Shown: positions 43,386-52,793 of the stretch, piece after piece
Position numbering within the stretch: the first letter of the stretch is position 1
How the letters are laid out: every line of letters begins with the position of its first letter
DNA from: Kitagawia praeruptora
Taxonomy: Eukaryota; Streptophyta; Magnoliopsida; Apiales; Apiaceae
Length of the DNA: 64,000 nucleotides
Assembly (NCBI GenBank): GCA_037693485.1
Contig: CM075352.1
Span: 68,512,001 to 68,576,000 of the forward strand
Direction: 5' to 3'
The notes under the pieces: generated by a model
Database searches by the model: none
What the model saw: only the letters and a program-made list of their open reading frames with translations
Told to the model about the DNA's origin: nothing
Position numbers and translations under genes: made by a program

Positions 43386-43680
43386 ACCATTGACAAATTT
43401 TACACAGTCCCTCAGCGGACCATTACACAATTGCAAATTGCAAATTTTACACAGTCCCTTAGCGGACCATTACACAATTACAAATTGCACATTTTACACA
43501 GTCCCTTAGCGGACCATTACATAATTACAAATCCCAACTTTTACAAAGTCCCTTAGCGGACCATTACACAATTACAAATCCCAAATTTTACACAGTCCCT
43601 CAGCGGACAGTTACACAATTACAAATGACAAATTTTACACAACCCTCCCGCGGATAATTACAGCACTACTTACAAACTTT
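43386..43680 (+). repeat. 47-bp tandem repeats after Tat pol
   Basis: The word TACACAGTCC recurs at 43401, 43448, 43495, 43542, 43589 and 43636 with an exact 47-bp step and mild divergence. Each unit has AGCGGACCATTACACAATTA. The AGCGGAC word is common through the whole 3' half of this element and in its LTR. Confidence 0.88.
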
Positions 43681-44227
43681 ACAAGGCACATCAGCGGACA
43701 ACTACAGAATTACAGTTGGAAATTTCACAAAGTTATCAGCAGACAATTTGAAGGACACTCTCACAACCACGGATTTCAACATACTACAAGTCTTGCAACA
43801 AAAGACAGAATTTTAAGACAAAAGTTACAAAAGATGTTTGTTACGGCCAATCAACAACAAAATATCAAGGCATAAATACTCAATACAGCAAGGAAGAAAA
43901 AGAAAGAACTAAGTCCCCTAAACGGGCATAAAGACAACTATGGATTCCAATCTACGGTTTTCATCAAGAAACAGCAAAGTCCCCTAGACGGGCACTTACT
44001 ACAACAAAGAGCCGATAACTTCGAGTCAAAATTACAAGGGATGAATACTACAAGCAATTTGTAACAAAATGTCTACACACTACACAAATACAAAGGTAAT
44101 ATGCTCAAAGCAAAACAAAAGCAGAAAACAAATGGATGCAAGGGAGAAATAAATATTTTATTCATAAAAATATTTTCTTACAAGCATGTTATTACAAGGA
44201 TTGAAGATTCCTACATCTAAAAATCCT
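43681..44227 (+). other. Tat spacer 3' of the 47-bp repeats
   Basis: No gene is seen. Degenerate AGCGGAC words continue to about 43760, followed by A-rich sequence with a repeated AAGTCCCCTAGACGGGC-like word (about 43910 and 43977). The region would form the shared 3' end of gag-pol and of the antisense transcripts. Confidence 0.4.
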
Positions 44228-44530
44228 TCATGCATGGGGAGCTTCCTTCTTAGCTTCCGCGCCCTTCTTTTCAGAGCTTTCACCCTGAGGAGGGGCGCGA
44301 AAACGGAAGTCAATTGCATCCGTCTCCGGTGCACTCTTGGCCTCTTCCGCAGCGCGAGTATGGGCGATTTTCCGAGCATGCTTCCGGAATTCCTCAGCCA
44401 TGTACAGATCGCCCTCTTCCTCATGCTGATTGGCAAGGGCTAGCCAAAGATTCTCAATCTCTTTCGAGAGAGAACGCTCCCGTGCGCCAGCAAACGGACT
44501 GAAAAATTCGTCCATCTTAGAAATATCCAT
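44228..44530 (-). CDS. Small antisense ORF of the Tat element (100 codons)
   Basis: ATG at 44530 on the minus strand (MDISKMDEFFSPFAGARERS), stop at 44228. It is predicted as a soluble, charged, mostly helical protein with KEIENLWLALANQHEEEGDL in the middle and a Lys/Glu/Ala-rich end. No family is recognised. A TATAAATA box on the same strand at 44603-44610 lies 73 bases upstream, a plausible core-promoter distance. It converges on gag-pol. Confidence 0.6.
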   Translation of the reverse strand: MDISKMDEFFSPFAGARERSLSKEIENLWLALANQHEEEGDLYMAEEFRKHARKIAHTRAAEEAKSAPETDAIDFRFRAPPQGESSEKKGAEAKKEAPHA

Positions 44531-44602
44531 GCGGTTGTGTAACAAGAGGGATTCTTTAACAGATACAGAAGAGGATTACCTGAATCCAGAGCCAAACCCC
44601 CT

Positions 44603-44610
44603 TATTTATA
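44603..44610 (-). promoter_or_regulatory. TATA box of the small antisense ORF
   Basis: TATAAATA on the minus strand, flanked by CCCCCC and GGGGG runs, 73 bases upstream of ATG 44530. Confidence 0.5.
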
Positions 44611-45969
44611 GGGGGGTAAAAGAAGGTTAAAGTCATCACCGGTCAAAAAATTACAGTCCCCATGCAGAAAGAAGTAAAGACACAGTCAAATTTTTTGACT
44701 CCCATACAGTATTAAATGCTGAAGACAAACTCCCACAGTCAAAACTACAAATTCCAGGTAACCATTTTCCCACACATATTTACTACAAACTTTGACACAG
44801 AAATACAAACACAAATTCAGTTATAGCTTGAAGCAAAATTACCAAAATGTCAAACACAAAAGTATCTTAGAATGTGGAATTCCCAAAGTACGAGATCAAA
44901 CCAAGATGTTTCCAAATCACACAGCGGACATACCCGCTGAGTGACTTCAAAACAAGTCAGAGAAAAGTTCATAGCAACAGTTACAAAAATTAACCTAAGC
45001 CCAACGAGACCTGACCAGTGGACCCTCCATACCCCTTAACGGTTCCGCATCTTCATCCTCACTGTTATACGCAGTAGCGATGGCACTAAGGGGCTCGACA
45101 GCAACATCAGACTCAGCGGGCGTTCCGCTAGCCTCTGTCATATTGGTATCAACAATAGCAACATCCACTTGCTCCTTTTCAGCCTCAGCAGGCTTTGCAG
45201 CGGCATCCGCTTCAATATTACTTTCACTATAAACAGCCGCTATCGTTGACAATGGAATTGCACCTTCTATAACCAAAGGGTTCTCAGCGGGCTCAAGGTT
45301 CTCAGTAGCAACCATCTCACTCTCAGCGGTTTATGCGCCCACTTCACCAATAGCAACATCAGACTGACAACCAACACTCTTTCTCTCAGTTTTCCCAAGG
45401 CGGGCTTTCAGGGCTCTTGCTTTACGTTTGGATTTCTTCACTTTTGCCTTTAGCCTAGCTATCTCAGTTTGTAGCCGGGCAATCTCAGCTGCGCCCTCAG
45501 CGGGATCCTGCCGTTGCTGCACTACGACATCGCCCGCCACCGCTGTAGCAACCTTGGCAGCTTCAGCCTTCACAATCTCAGCAAATTCAGCACTATTTCT
45601 GAACTTTAATATGGCATTTGCCTCGGTTGGTCGAGAATTCAGATGGGATTCAGCATCATCACCACGCTCCTTCTCCGCTTTCAGCATAGCAGTCAAACGC
45701 TTTACCTGTTCGGACAAAGTGGCTTTCTCAGTTTGGAGCTCTATTTTATCCTCCGCTAAAAACCTCCGCAAGTCAGCACTATACTCGTAGCTTGCTTTAA
45801 AGTCATTTCTCTCCATTTCAATCTCGTGCAAGGCCCGGGCGGCGTTATTTTTCAGATATTTCTCAGCGGACAGCTCCCCCTCCAATCCTTTGATCCTCTG
45901 TTTCAAGGCAATATTGCTACCACGATACATGTTTCCACGGGCCATCAATCCTGTATACATACATTGGTT

Positions 45970-46059
45970 CTACAAACAACACAAAACACAAAAACTTACA
46001 CTTCAACAACGGACATAACCAGAGGAACTATACGAAAATATCAAAAAAAAACTACTTAC
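45970..46059 (-). other. Second coding intron of the Tat antisense gene
   Basis: Minus strand GTAAGTAG...TTGTTTGTAG, 90 nt, T-rich. It joins ...QKYAAR to NQCMYTGLMARG in frame. Confidence 0.75.
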
Positions 46060-47264
46060 CCGTGCAGCATATTTTTGGGATAAACGGCACATCCGCTCCC
46101 AACTCAACTCATTCATCCTCACAAGATCATCATCAGTCATGGAATGACGGTGAAGGTGTTGGGCCCTGATTTAAAGAGAAACCCATAACCTGGCCTGGAC
46201 CCAATTTCTGCATCATTCACCTCATCGTCACTACTTGTATAAAACACTATCTCCTCATCACCATCATCATTACCACCATCCTCAGTACCATCCTCACAAC
46301 CATCCTCAGAATCATCATCGGTATCTTCTTCACAATAATCCTCAGCATCATCCTCACTATCAACATCATCAGAATCATTCTCAACGGGTTCCTCCATAAC
46401 ATTAGTATCATCAACAGCAGCCTCACTCACCTTAGTAGGCTCAATGCGTCTACGCTTAGAAGTACTAGCCTCAGCAACGGACTTCCTCTTTAAGTGACGC
46501 AGGGGAATTTCTGGATTTTCATCAGCGGTCACTTCCGCTCCCTTCACTCGTACCTCTTCCTCTCCCACGGCGGACACTTTCTCTTCGCTGTCAATATCCA
46601 CAACTATTTTGCCTACGGTAGAAACTACCTGGACAGGCTTAACAACAGAACCCCGCTCCTCCCTTCGAATAGCAGCCTTTACACTTGGAGAGCGAATGTC
46701 AAAATCATCATCACTATCTCCGACTATATGAGACGCAAATGTTCTCCTAGCCGCAGCACCATCACTCTCACTTTCAGAATCAACAGCAACACCTTTATCA
46801 ACAGATGGCTCCTTTTCAGTAGCAACGTCCCTCTCAGCGGACTTCTCTGTCTCAGCGACCGCTTCATCCTCCGTGGGATACTCATCATCTTGGGCATCTT
46901 GCAAATTTGGCTCCAAAATAGTATCCCTTTTCCCTTGCGGGCAAACCGCCTAACAACTCAGACAAAGAATCATCCTCAAAGTTTATACCACCACCAGATT
47001 CTTCTTCCTCAGATTGAGCGTTACTCCCAGGCACTTCTTCCTCTTCAGCAACGGGTTCCTCATATTTAACCCGCTCAGCGGTTTCCCCACCAGTACCTTG
47101 CCCAGAAAGATCAAAGGCATCCATGATGTGTTCCACAGCAAACATCCCACGAACCCGCTTTGGCCTAGGTGGTTGAAGAACCATGAAATCAGCATACATC
47201 TTAGCCTCCTGCTCAATGGGCAATGTGGGGTGAGGATCCAACTCAGCTTTACGAGGATCCAACA

Positions 47265-47339
47265 CTACAAAAGTAAACACAAGAATTTCAATAACGAAAA
47301 TAGCAAAACCCAAAAAATAAATTGAAAACAGAAGCTTAC
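47265..47339 (-). other. Coding intron of the Tat antisense gene
   Basis: Minus strand GTAAGC...TTACTTTTGTAG, 75 nt, T-rich and in frame. Removing it joins RRHC to LLDPRKAELDPHP and deletes a hydrophobic stretch that does not fit the protein. Confidence 0.75.
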
Positions 47340-48218
47340 AGCAATGTCTTCTCAAATCAGGCGGGTCAATCAAATTCACCTCGGTCCACACCTCACCCAA
47401 CACCCTCACCAGCCTAACAAAAATATCTATCTCCACCTGGCTAAGACGGTTACGATCCGTTCTGTAGGCACACTCAACCTTCTTGACAAAATTCTTATGC
47501 CACGCAAACTCCCCACCACCAACCACCAAAAATTCCTCTTGCCAACCCGCCATGCCCTTGGGGAACACAAAAGGGCGATACCCATCCAGAGCTTTTCCAA
47601 TACGCGTTTGAGACTTTACAAATTGGAGCTCATAGAAGGGCTTCGCACGGCTGGCTTTAACATCAAAGAGACAGAAAAAGGCCCTAAATGTAGGCTGTTT
47701 ATTCACGGCCTCGTTACTAGCTATAAACCAGTTATTGCCCTTATCGAGTTGGGAGACATTTGAGCCAATGGACAGCGGAAGTACAATCGAAATAAATCCA
47801 TCAGAAACTTGTGTGGCGGCAACCGAAAATCCGCCCTGAAATGACTTACGGGTATACAAACGGAATCATCATCAAAACGATGGTACAACTTCTCACCAGC
47901 TACTGGCCGTCTCCAGAAATAACCATCTTCAATTCGAAACATTCTTTCGACATAATCCCCCCAGTCATCAGCTTTAAAAGTGCTGTCCTGTTGCAAATGA
48001 GGAAATTCGGCAAATCTAGCATCCATTTCCTCCTTCGAATACGCGGTTGGCAACACGTCGCTCGCCCACCACAAGCTCTCACAACTTTCAAAGTACTGAT
48101 AGCAGTTCCTCCGCAACACGGTCGGATAACTCAACGTACCTACGTTTGCCCAGCGGCCATACATGTTAACTAGCGGCCTTTTCTCTCCAGTGGCGGGATC
48201 TACGAATTCATCACCCAT

Positions 48219-48727
48219 CTGCAGACATTAACACAATTCCTCAATTACTACCGCTAACAGGCAACACGCCATCAACAACGACTAGTACACACATACATTT
48301 TAAAGCAATTTTTTATTCTAAATTATCAACAAATCAAACAAAACGGTTCATAGTCCATTCCCTCCACAAACAACAAAACCCTAGAATCAAAAGGCAAAAC
48401 ACACACCATATACAGAATATACACACATATACCAATTACAAACATCTCATGAACACTACAAAATCTAACCAGTGATTTCACACGAATCAAGAAACGGATC
48501 AAAACTACCAAAATCTCAGTACCAAATACACAAAAACGCAAACTCACAGATGAATAACCTTTACTGATTACACAATCGAATCCAAATTACAAATACCAGA
48601 ACATGCAAAACCAAGATATAAACACAAAACCCACTCACACAGACCACGAAAATAGCGAATGAAAGGACAGATTAAACAATCAAAAGCGGAAACAGAAATC
48701 ACAAAAGAAACAAGGGCGAAAGCATAC
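48219..48727 (-). other. Leader intron of the Tat antisense gene
   Basis: Minus strand GTATGC (48727) to TCTGCAG (48219), 509 nt, with the acceptor directly abutting ATG 48218. The upstream leader exon (about 48850-48728) has no ATG. Confidence 0.65.
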
Positions 48728-48878
48728 CTCGAATCAGGAGGATATATGTGGCTTCAATGGCAGAAATACTCGGCAAATGCAGTAAAAGCGTAGCAACACA
48801 CTCGGAGAAGACAAAGAAAAAGGAGAGACAAAAGTAGAGAAAAGTAGTAAAAATATAACAAATGATCCACAACTCCAT

Positions 48879-48886
48879 CTTTTATA
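48879..48886 (-). promoter_or_regulatory. TATA box of the large antisense gene
   Basis: TATAAAAG on the minus strand, preceded by a CG-rich stretch (CGCGCCGCACGCG) and followed by a CT-rich leader. A start site near 48850 is predicted. Confidence 0.6.
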
Positions 48887-49264
48887 CGCGTGCGGCGCGT
48901 GACATGGGGGTGAAAAACTTACAAACAATTCGTGGATAGCTCTGATTGGTCCACGTCATTACTATAGCCACCAGTAACCGCCTCGTTCCAAGCAAAACTG
49001 TCCACTAAGTCTTAATTTCCCACTTACTCATGACACATTACATCACAACGGTACATTCTCTTTCCACCCAAAGGTCACTTCACTCATTAATACGAACTAC
49101 CACTTATCATTTCTCTTATTATTGACATTTAATATTATTCCATCATTTATTTCGAATTTCTCATTTATTACCAATTATTACATTTATTATCAAGCAGTTA
49201 CACATATCATCCAAAAACGTTTCAATTGCACAGCCCGTCGAGCACTATAACCCGTTGTCCAACT

Positions 49265-49555
49265 TTCACATATTTTCACAAATTTTTTCTAACTCCTAAG
49301 TGTTGTCCGCCAACACTTGGGGGGCATATTTTCACAAATTTTTTCTAACTCTTAAGTGTTGTCCGCCAACACTTGGGGGGCATATTTTCACAAATTTTTT
49401 CTAACTCCTAAGTGTTGTCCGCCAACACTTGGGGGGCATATTTTCACAAATTTTTTCTAACTCCTAAGTGTTATCCGCCAACACTTGGGGGGCATATTTT
49501 CACAACCTTTTTCTACCTCCTAACTATTGTCCGCCAACACTTGGGGGCACACATA
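49265..49555 (+). repeat. Five 56-bp tandem repeats with a hairpin and a G-run
   Basis: CATATTTTCACAAA recurs at 49325, 49381, 49437 and 49493 with a 56-bp step, plus a partial unit before. Each unit contains AAGTGTTG-TCCGC-CAACACTT (8-bp stem) followed by GGGGGG. It lies between the antisense promoter and the 3' LTR. Confidence 0.9.
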
Positions 49556-49606
49556 GTATCATTTTCAAAAAAAAAATTCAAAACACTACGGCATCTTTAG
49601 TTTCTC

Positions 49607-49648
49607 CTCCTCCTGTCCGCTAAACCGCACAGAAGGAGTGGGGGGCAA
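49607..49648 (+). other. Tat terminal hairpin and polypurine tract
   Basis: CTCCT-C-CTGT (49607-49616) pairs with ACAG-A-AGGAG (49629-49638) across a 12-base loop with one mismatch. TGGGGGGCAA then abuts the LTR at 49649. Confidence 0.7.
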
Positions 49649-50322
49649 TGATAGGTACCCGCTGTAAGCTTACAGCGGGCACCCACTGTAGCAGTACCAA
49701 CCCGCTACCCGCTGTTACACCTCCACCTGTAACAAATACTCACTAATTACACATGTGTCATTTCATATTATTTTTACTAAATTGCTCCACTTGACAAACA
49801 AATATCTTTACATAAATATTTGTGCAAAATATCTTATTATCTTGCTCACTAAGGCAGGGGACCATAAAGGTATTCAAGGGAACACAATGGCATTCAACTG
49901 TAGCTTTAACGGCATAACAAGTGGGCAAGTGACTATTGGTAGAATCAAGGTATGTCAGGAGGGGACACCAATCACTGTTCCAATAGTGGCTCACTGTAGT
50001 TTTAACGGCATACCAAGTGGACAACCAAGTGGGTAAACAGTGATTGGAAGACCCAGCCTATAAATACCCTCATTCTACACATAACGCCAAATATACAATT
50101 TCAAGAACACAAACTTATTACTCATTCTCTCCCTTCACAGAGATACATTTTCACCCGTTTCGATTATTATTATTTCGATTACTGATTCTCACGCCGGAGG
50201 TGCTTGACGGCCACCAGCCCAGGCAAGCATTGTTTTGCAGATACCCAAACTCAGGCGAAGTATCCCCGGAACAGTGCTCGGAACATTGATCGAAAGCCAT
50301 TAATCGGCTGTGAGAATTATCA
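49649..50322 (+). repeat. Tat right LTR
   Basis: 674 bp, TGATAGG...ATTATCA, followed by the duplication CTAGT at 50323-50327. The palindrome is at 49658-49679. Confidence 0.94.
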
Positions 50323-50556
50323 CTAGTACATTAATGTAGTGCACTGATGATCTCTAGTCCACAGTTTCGCAACACTACTTAGTTGAGGAGTCATATACTC
50401 ATACTCAATAACTAAAAAAGTGCGTGCTTCACAACCAGATCAAGTGCCTCTACTTAATAAAAAGTGACACAGTCGTAAACTAAATCTTAATTAGAAAAGA
50501 TATCTTATTTATAATACTCATCTACAAGTAGTTAAATAAAGGATTAAGCAAAGAAA

Positions 50557-50706
50557 CTAGTCATGCCAACAAAGTAACGTAACGACACATGTTCTAATAA
50601 TGTAGATCCTTGCTCTTTCTTGTTTCACAAACCTTCCCAGGCATTTGCATTGTAGCTTTTTCTTCGTTGTTGTTATCGTTACCACTCTCCCGTCATCCTG
50701 ACTCAT
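50557..50706 (-). CDS. ROT4/DEVIL-like (RTFL/DVL) small peptide, 49 aa
   Basis: ATG 50706 to TAG 50557 on the minus strand. The C-terminal half has the RTF-domain signature known from ROTUNDIFOLIA4/DEVIL peptides: CKCLGRFVKQERARIYIIRT, then CVVTLLCWHD at the end. The N-terminus is short and basic (MSQDDGRVV, TTKKK). Family members are plasma-membrane-associated peptides that restrict cell proliferation and organ outgrowth when overexpressed. The length is at the small end of the family. The upstream GTG-initiated extension is not used in my call. A TATATA-type box on the minus strand near 50818-50825 lies about 110 bases upstream. The Tat element ends 234 bases beyond the stop codon. Confidence 0.88.
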   Translation of the reverse strand: MSQDDGRVVTITTTKKKLQCKCLGRFVKQERARIYIIRTCVVTLLCWHD

Positions 50707-50817
50707 GATATAGATCGGTCGATAGATAGATAGTTGTTTGTACACTTTGTATGCTTGACAGTATGAGAGAGATTTAGTAGGGTGTTTTAATTATATTGAA
50801 GAGAAGGCTTCTGGCTT

Positions 50818-50825
50818 GTATATAG
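50818..50825 (-). promoter_or_regulatory. Probable TATA box of the RTFL/DVL gene
   Basis: Minus strand CTATATAC, about 110 bases upstream of the ATG, preceded by CTTTCCCC. Confidence 0.4.
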
Positions 50826-51114
50826 TTGGGGAAAGCGTACTGAGAGTGAGAGAGTACACAAGCTATTTTTTTACAACTTTTAACTACTCCATGTTTTCTA
50901 ATTTTATTTATACAGAGAGACCCAATATGCACACTCACTCATCAAATAATAGATTGGAATGTATCTTTCTTTTTCTCAATAATAGTCCTTGTCTTCACTC
51001 TTATCTTTGCCACTTTCATTGTTCCCATCAAGCTAGTTGCACGTGCCATCATTCTTCCAAAAACTGGTCCGCCATAACCTTGGAGAGAATCTTACTCTTT
51101 CATAGGAGGGAGGG

Positions 51115-51134
51115 GGGAGAGAGAGAGAGAGAGA
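51115..51134. repeat. (GA)n microsatellite
   Basis: Ten GA dinucleotides after a G-rich stretch, directly left of the Stowaway-like MITE. Confidence 0.9.
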
Positions 51135-51181
51135 TGGCTTGCTTGTTTACACAGACTGAGATGGAAATATTTTGACTAATA

Positions 51182-51440
51182 CTCCCTCTGTCTCCTTTTA
51201 CTTTTCTTATTTGAAATGTCGGTATTTTTCATAACATGAGACAAATTACTAATTTACATCTAATCTATAAAATAAAATATAGTAATAAATTATCTTATTG
51301 GATTCGTATTTATGAATACTTTAATACAGTGAAGTTTTTATATTTAAAACTAATACAAAATTGAAGATATTAACGATCAAAAATGTGCGTTGGCAAACGT
51401 GTCCGGTCAAAACAGGAATGATATTTCGAGACGAAGGGAG
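51182..51440. mobile_element. Stowaway-like MITE (Tc1/mariner)
   Basis: Inverted ends CTCCCTCTGTCTCC and GAGACGAAGGGAG, 259 bp, AT-rich interior, flanked by TA (51180-51181, 51441-51442). This is the standard Stowaway terminal sequence of plants. Confidence 0.88.
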
Positions 51441-51442
51441 TA

Positions 51443-52233
51443 TAATTCTCCAGCTGTACGTTTTCATATCAATGAAATTATCATATAAATGTGGTATGAA
51501 GTTTCATTATCCCTGGACAAGTGTCAAGCATATGTGATGCGTTTGTCTGCAAGGTGTGTCCCATGTGTCTCAGACCGAGTTTCAATACATCTAGGGTTCT
51601 AAGCGGGTTCATTTCTGATTTGTTAAAATTTTAGTCGAATTTGAATTTAAGTAATTAATATTATGTCTGACGGTCTGAGTTATAATTTGGTCCTAACATT
51701 GACAAGTCATTCTGAATATTCGAAGAGCTAGCAAAATCACTGCACATAATTAATTTCATAATCAAATATGTTCACGAACCTTTTTACGAATATTATAAAT
51801 TGAAAGATCTAGCAATGTTGGGACTTATGAGTACAAATATTGTTTCGTCTTGTTAAAAAAATTTCATCAAAACGAAATCTGAAGATTGTGCATGAATATG
51901 CGGTGGTTAATGATCGAGATGGCAGTATGAGGAAAGAGCTAGTAGTAAGTCCACAAGATCGAGTTGTTCAGTATTAGACAATTAAGATCGATTAGTAGCC
52001 AATCATATCCTTGTGTACACGGATCAGGCAATACGTAACTCATGGCGAGGATAAAACCTAGTTGAGCTAGGTTTCAATGTCTTATAGATCATTGGAATAG
52101 TTAACCTCCCCTTAATTAACTAGTCTGAGTGGAGTCTTGTCTGTCTTTCTTTTCTTTGTCAGCTACTAAACTTCGATGTATAACATAAGATTAAAGGTGT
52201 AAATGTGCTTTAATAATTTTAGCTAGTTAAAAG
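51443..52233. other. Low-copy DNA, nothing recognised
   Basis: AT-rich. No ORF, RNA gene or repeat I can support. Confidence 0.5.
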
Positions 52234-52785
52234 TAGAGCCCGCAATTTGGTACACGACACGAAAATATGACACGAAAACGACACAAAAATTACGGGTTTG
52301 GGTTGATCTTTGCGGTACACGAATACGAAAGTACACGAACACGAAATTACACAGATGAATTTAGTGTCGGTTTTGGGTTTACCCTTGGGTACACGACACG
52401 AAACAAAAATACACGAAATAAATAAATATTTAAATAATTTTATTAAAATTATATGAATACATATTTTAAAATAATATTATATATATAATTTTTACATAAG
52501 ATAAATACAAAATAGTTTCAAGTTTTAGTTTTACAAGACTTAAGCACACTTGATTCTTTATGACATAGTGACTTGAGACTCGACTAGTAAAAATTTAATA
52601 TTTAAATTTTTTATTTTTATTCAAAAATTACACGAAACACGACACGAAATGTACACGAAATAAAGGTACACGAACACGAAACGAAACGAATCCTTAACGG
52701 GTCGGTTTTGGATTTGACATTACGTACACGAAACACGAAAGTACACGACACGAAAGTACACGAAACGAACGAATTATCAGATCTA
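52234..52785. mobile_element. hAT-type MITE rich in ACACGA words
   Basis: 552 bp flanked by the 8-bp duplication GTTAAAAG (52226-52233, 52786-52793). The ends are TAGAGC and GATCTA, a short imperfect inverted repeat. Both subterminal regions are packed with TACACGA/ACACGACACGAA words, as hAT subterminal repeats often are. No coding capacity. Confidence 0.7.
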
Positions 52786-52793
52786 GTTAAAAG

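Larger units (their letters stand above)
44995..48218 (-). pseudogene. Large antisense gene of the Tat element, spliced, about 1000 codons
   Basis: ATG 48218 directly follows an intron acceptor. Coding exons on the minus strand are 48218-47340, 47264-46060 and 45969-44995; introns are 47339-47265 (75 nt) and 46059-45970 (90 nt), both GT-AG. The N-terminal 400 residues (YPTVLRRNCYQYFESCESLWW, FRLPPHKFLMDLFRLYFRCP, QMSPNSIRAI, then KPFYELQFV) have the pattern of the putative gypsy-type transposon family (Pfam Transposase_28). An acidic middle follows (46916-46200, with KRRRIEP as a possible nuclear signal). The C-terminus is a coiled coil (45960-45340). This copy has frameshifts near 47745, 46905 and 46140 and an in-frame TAA at 45331, after which the frame stays open to 44995. 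Function unknown. Confidence 0.78.
36834..50322 (+). mobile_element. Tat/Retand-type Ty3/gypsy element, 13.5 kb
   Basis: Target duplication CTAGT (36829-36833 and 50323-50327). LTRs are 36834-37508 and 49649-50322, with about a dozen differences, hence fairly young. Gag, protease, RT, RNase H, a second RNase H and integrase are on the plus strand. The 6 kb between integrase and the 3' LTR hold tandem repeats and two antisense ORFs. A dual RNase H and antisense ORFs are known traits of the Tat lineage (Grande, RIRE2, Retand). One frameshift and three nonsense codons disable pol. Confidence 0.94.

Noticed and set aside
46130..46210. A further intron in the Tat antisense gene at the frame change near 46140
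   Set aside because: The only GT...AG pair that fits is about 30 nt, too short for a plant intron; a frameshift is simpler.
49265..49555. Regular repeats with palindromes and unique-looking pieces, superficially CRISPR-like
   Set aside because: The units are head-to-tail with no variable spacers, in a plant retrotransposon; this is a minisatellite-type array.
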